Under the pieces are notes generated by a model. The model was not told where the DNA came from. It did not search any database and worked only from the letters and a program-made list of their open reading frames with translations. DNA of 14,784 nucleotides from Hadesarchaea archaeon (GTDB taxonomy: Archaea; Hadarchaeota; Hadarchaeia; Hadarchaeales; Hadarchaeaceae): NCBI GenBank assembly GCA_003661465.1, contig QMWE01000012.1, positions 1 through 14,784 on the forward strand. Reading direction: 5' to 3'. A program made the translations under genes and the position numbers. This document shows, one piece after another, positions 14,734 through 14,784 of this stretch. Numbering within the stretch: position 1 is the first letter of the stretch; each line of letters begins with the position of its first letter.

Positions 14734-14784
14734 ATGAAGAATCTTAAAGCAAAAATGTTCAACAAAAAGGCATCCGACCCGCGA
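14734..14784 (+). CDS. Start of an unidentified gene, cut by window edge
   Basis: ATG at 14734 is followed by 17 open codons encoding MKNLKAKMFNKKASDPR up to the edge. A strong ribosome binding site, GGAGG at 14721-14725, sits eight bases upstream, and an AT-rich ATTAAAAAG at about 14705-14713 could be its TATA box. The short basic N-terminus could belong to many proteins; type IV pilin-like proteins also begin with basic residues, but nothing here confirms that. The product is unknown. Confidence 0.5.
   Translation, partial: MKNLKAKMFNKKASDPR

Overview
This window most likely comes from an archaeon. It is gene-dense, uses many AGA/AGG and ATA codons, starts genes at ATG, GTG or TTG behind GGTG/GGAGG-type ribosome binding sites, and has AT-rich TATA-like boxes 25-45 bases before several start codons. 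I saw no convincing bacterial -35/-10 promoters. The archaeal assignment is an inference. No rRNA, tRNA, CRISPR array or intact transposon was found.

Region 1 (1-6342, minus strand) is a tight five-gene operon, in transcription order: a short-chain dehydrogenase (SDR) resembling PtmA/FlmA proteins of nonulosonate loci, an NAD(P)-dependent aldehyde dehydrogenase, a one-piece transketolase, an enolase-superfamily (mandelate racemase group) acid-sugar dehydratase-like protein, and a ketopantoate-reductase-like protein cut by the left edge. Genes are joined by 18 and 30 base gaps, a 23 base overlap and an ATGA overlap.

Region 2 (6343-10219) starts at a divergent promoter region and reads neuB (nonulosonate synthase, plus), a KdsC-like HAD phosphatase (minus), an HPr-kinase-like P-loop protein (plus) and a family 4 glycosyltransferase (minus). 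Gene orientation alternates gene by gene.

Region 3 (10220-13311, plus) is a three-gene operon: a WbaZ-like glycosyltransferase, an NTP_transf_5-like nucleotidyltransferase-fold protein and a second GT-B glycosyltransferase. The divergent spacer before it carries a nested palindrome that could be an operator. Region 4 (13319-14284, minus) is a GalE-like NDP-sugar epimerase. The last 450 bases hold what look like gene remnants and the first codons of another plus-strand gene.

Together the genes describe a surface-glycan locus. NeuB condenses PEP with a hexose or hexose phosphate, the HAD protein could remove a phosphate from the product, the epimerase supplies another NDP-sugar, and three glycosyltransferases assemble the glycan. 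The left operon looks like dedicated carbohydrate chemistry (oxidation, dehydration, two-carbon transfer, keto-acid reduction), either making an unusual acidic or branched sugar or degrading a sugar acid. No CMP-sugar synthetase, flippase or oligosaccharyltransferase lies in the window. The combined five-enzyme operon and the HPrK-like/NTP_transf_5 pair are the parts I cannot assign to a known pathway.
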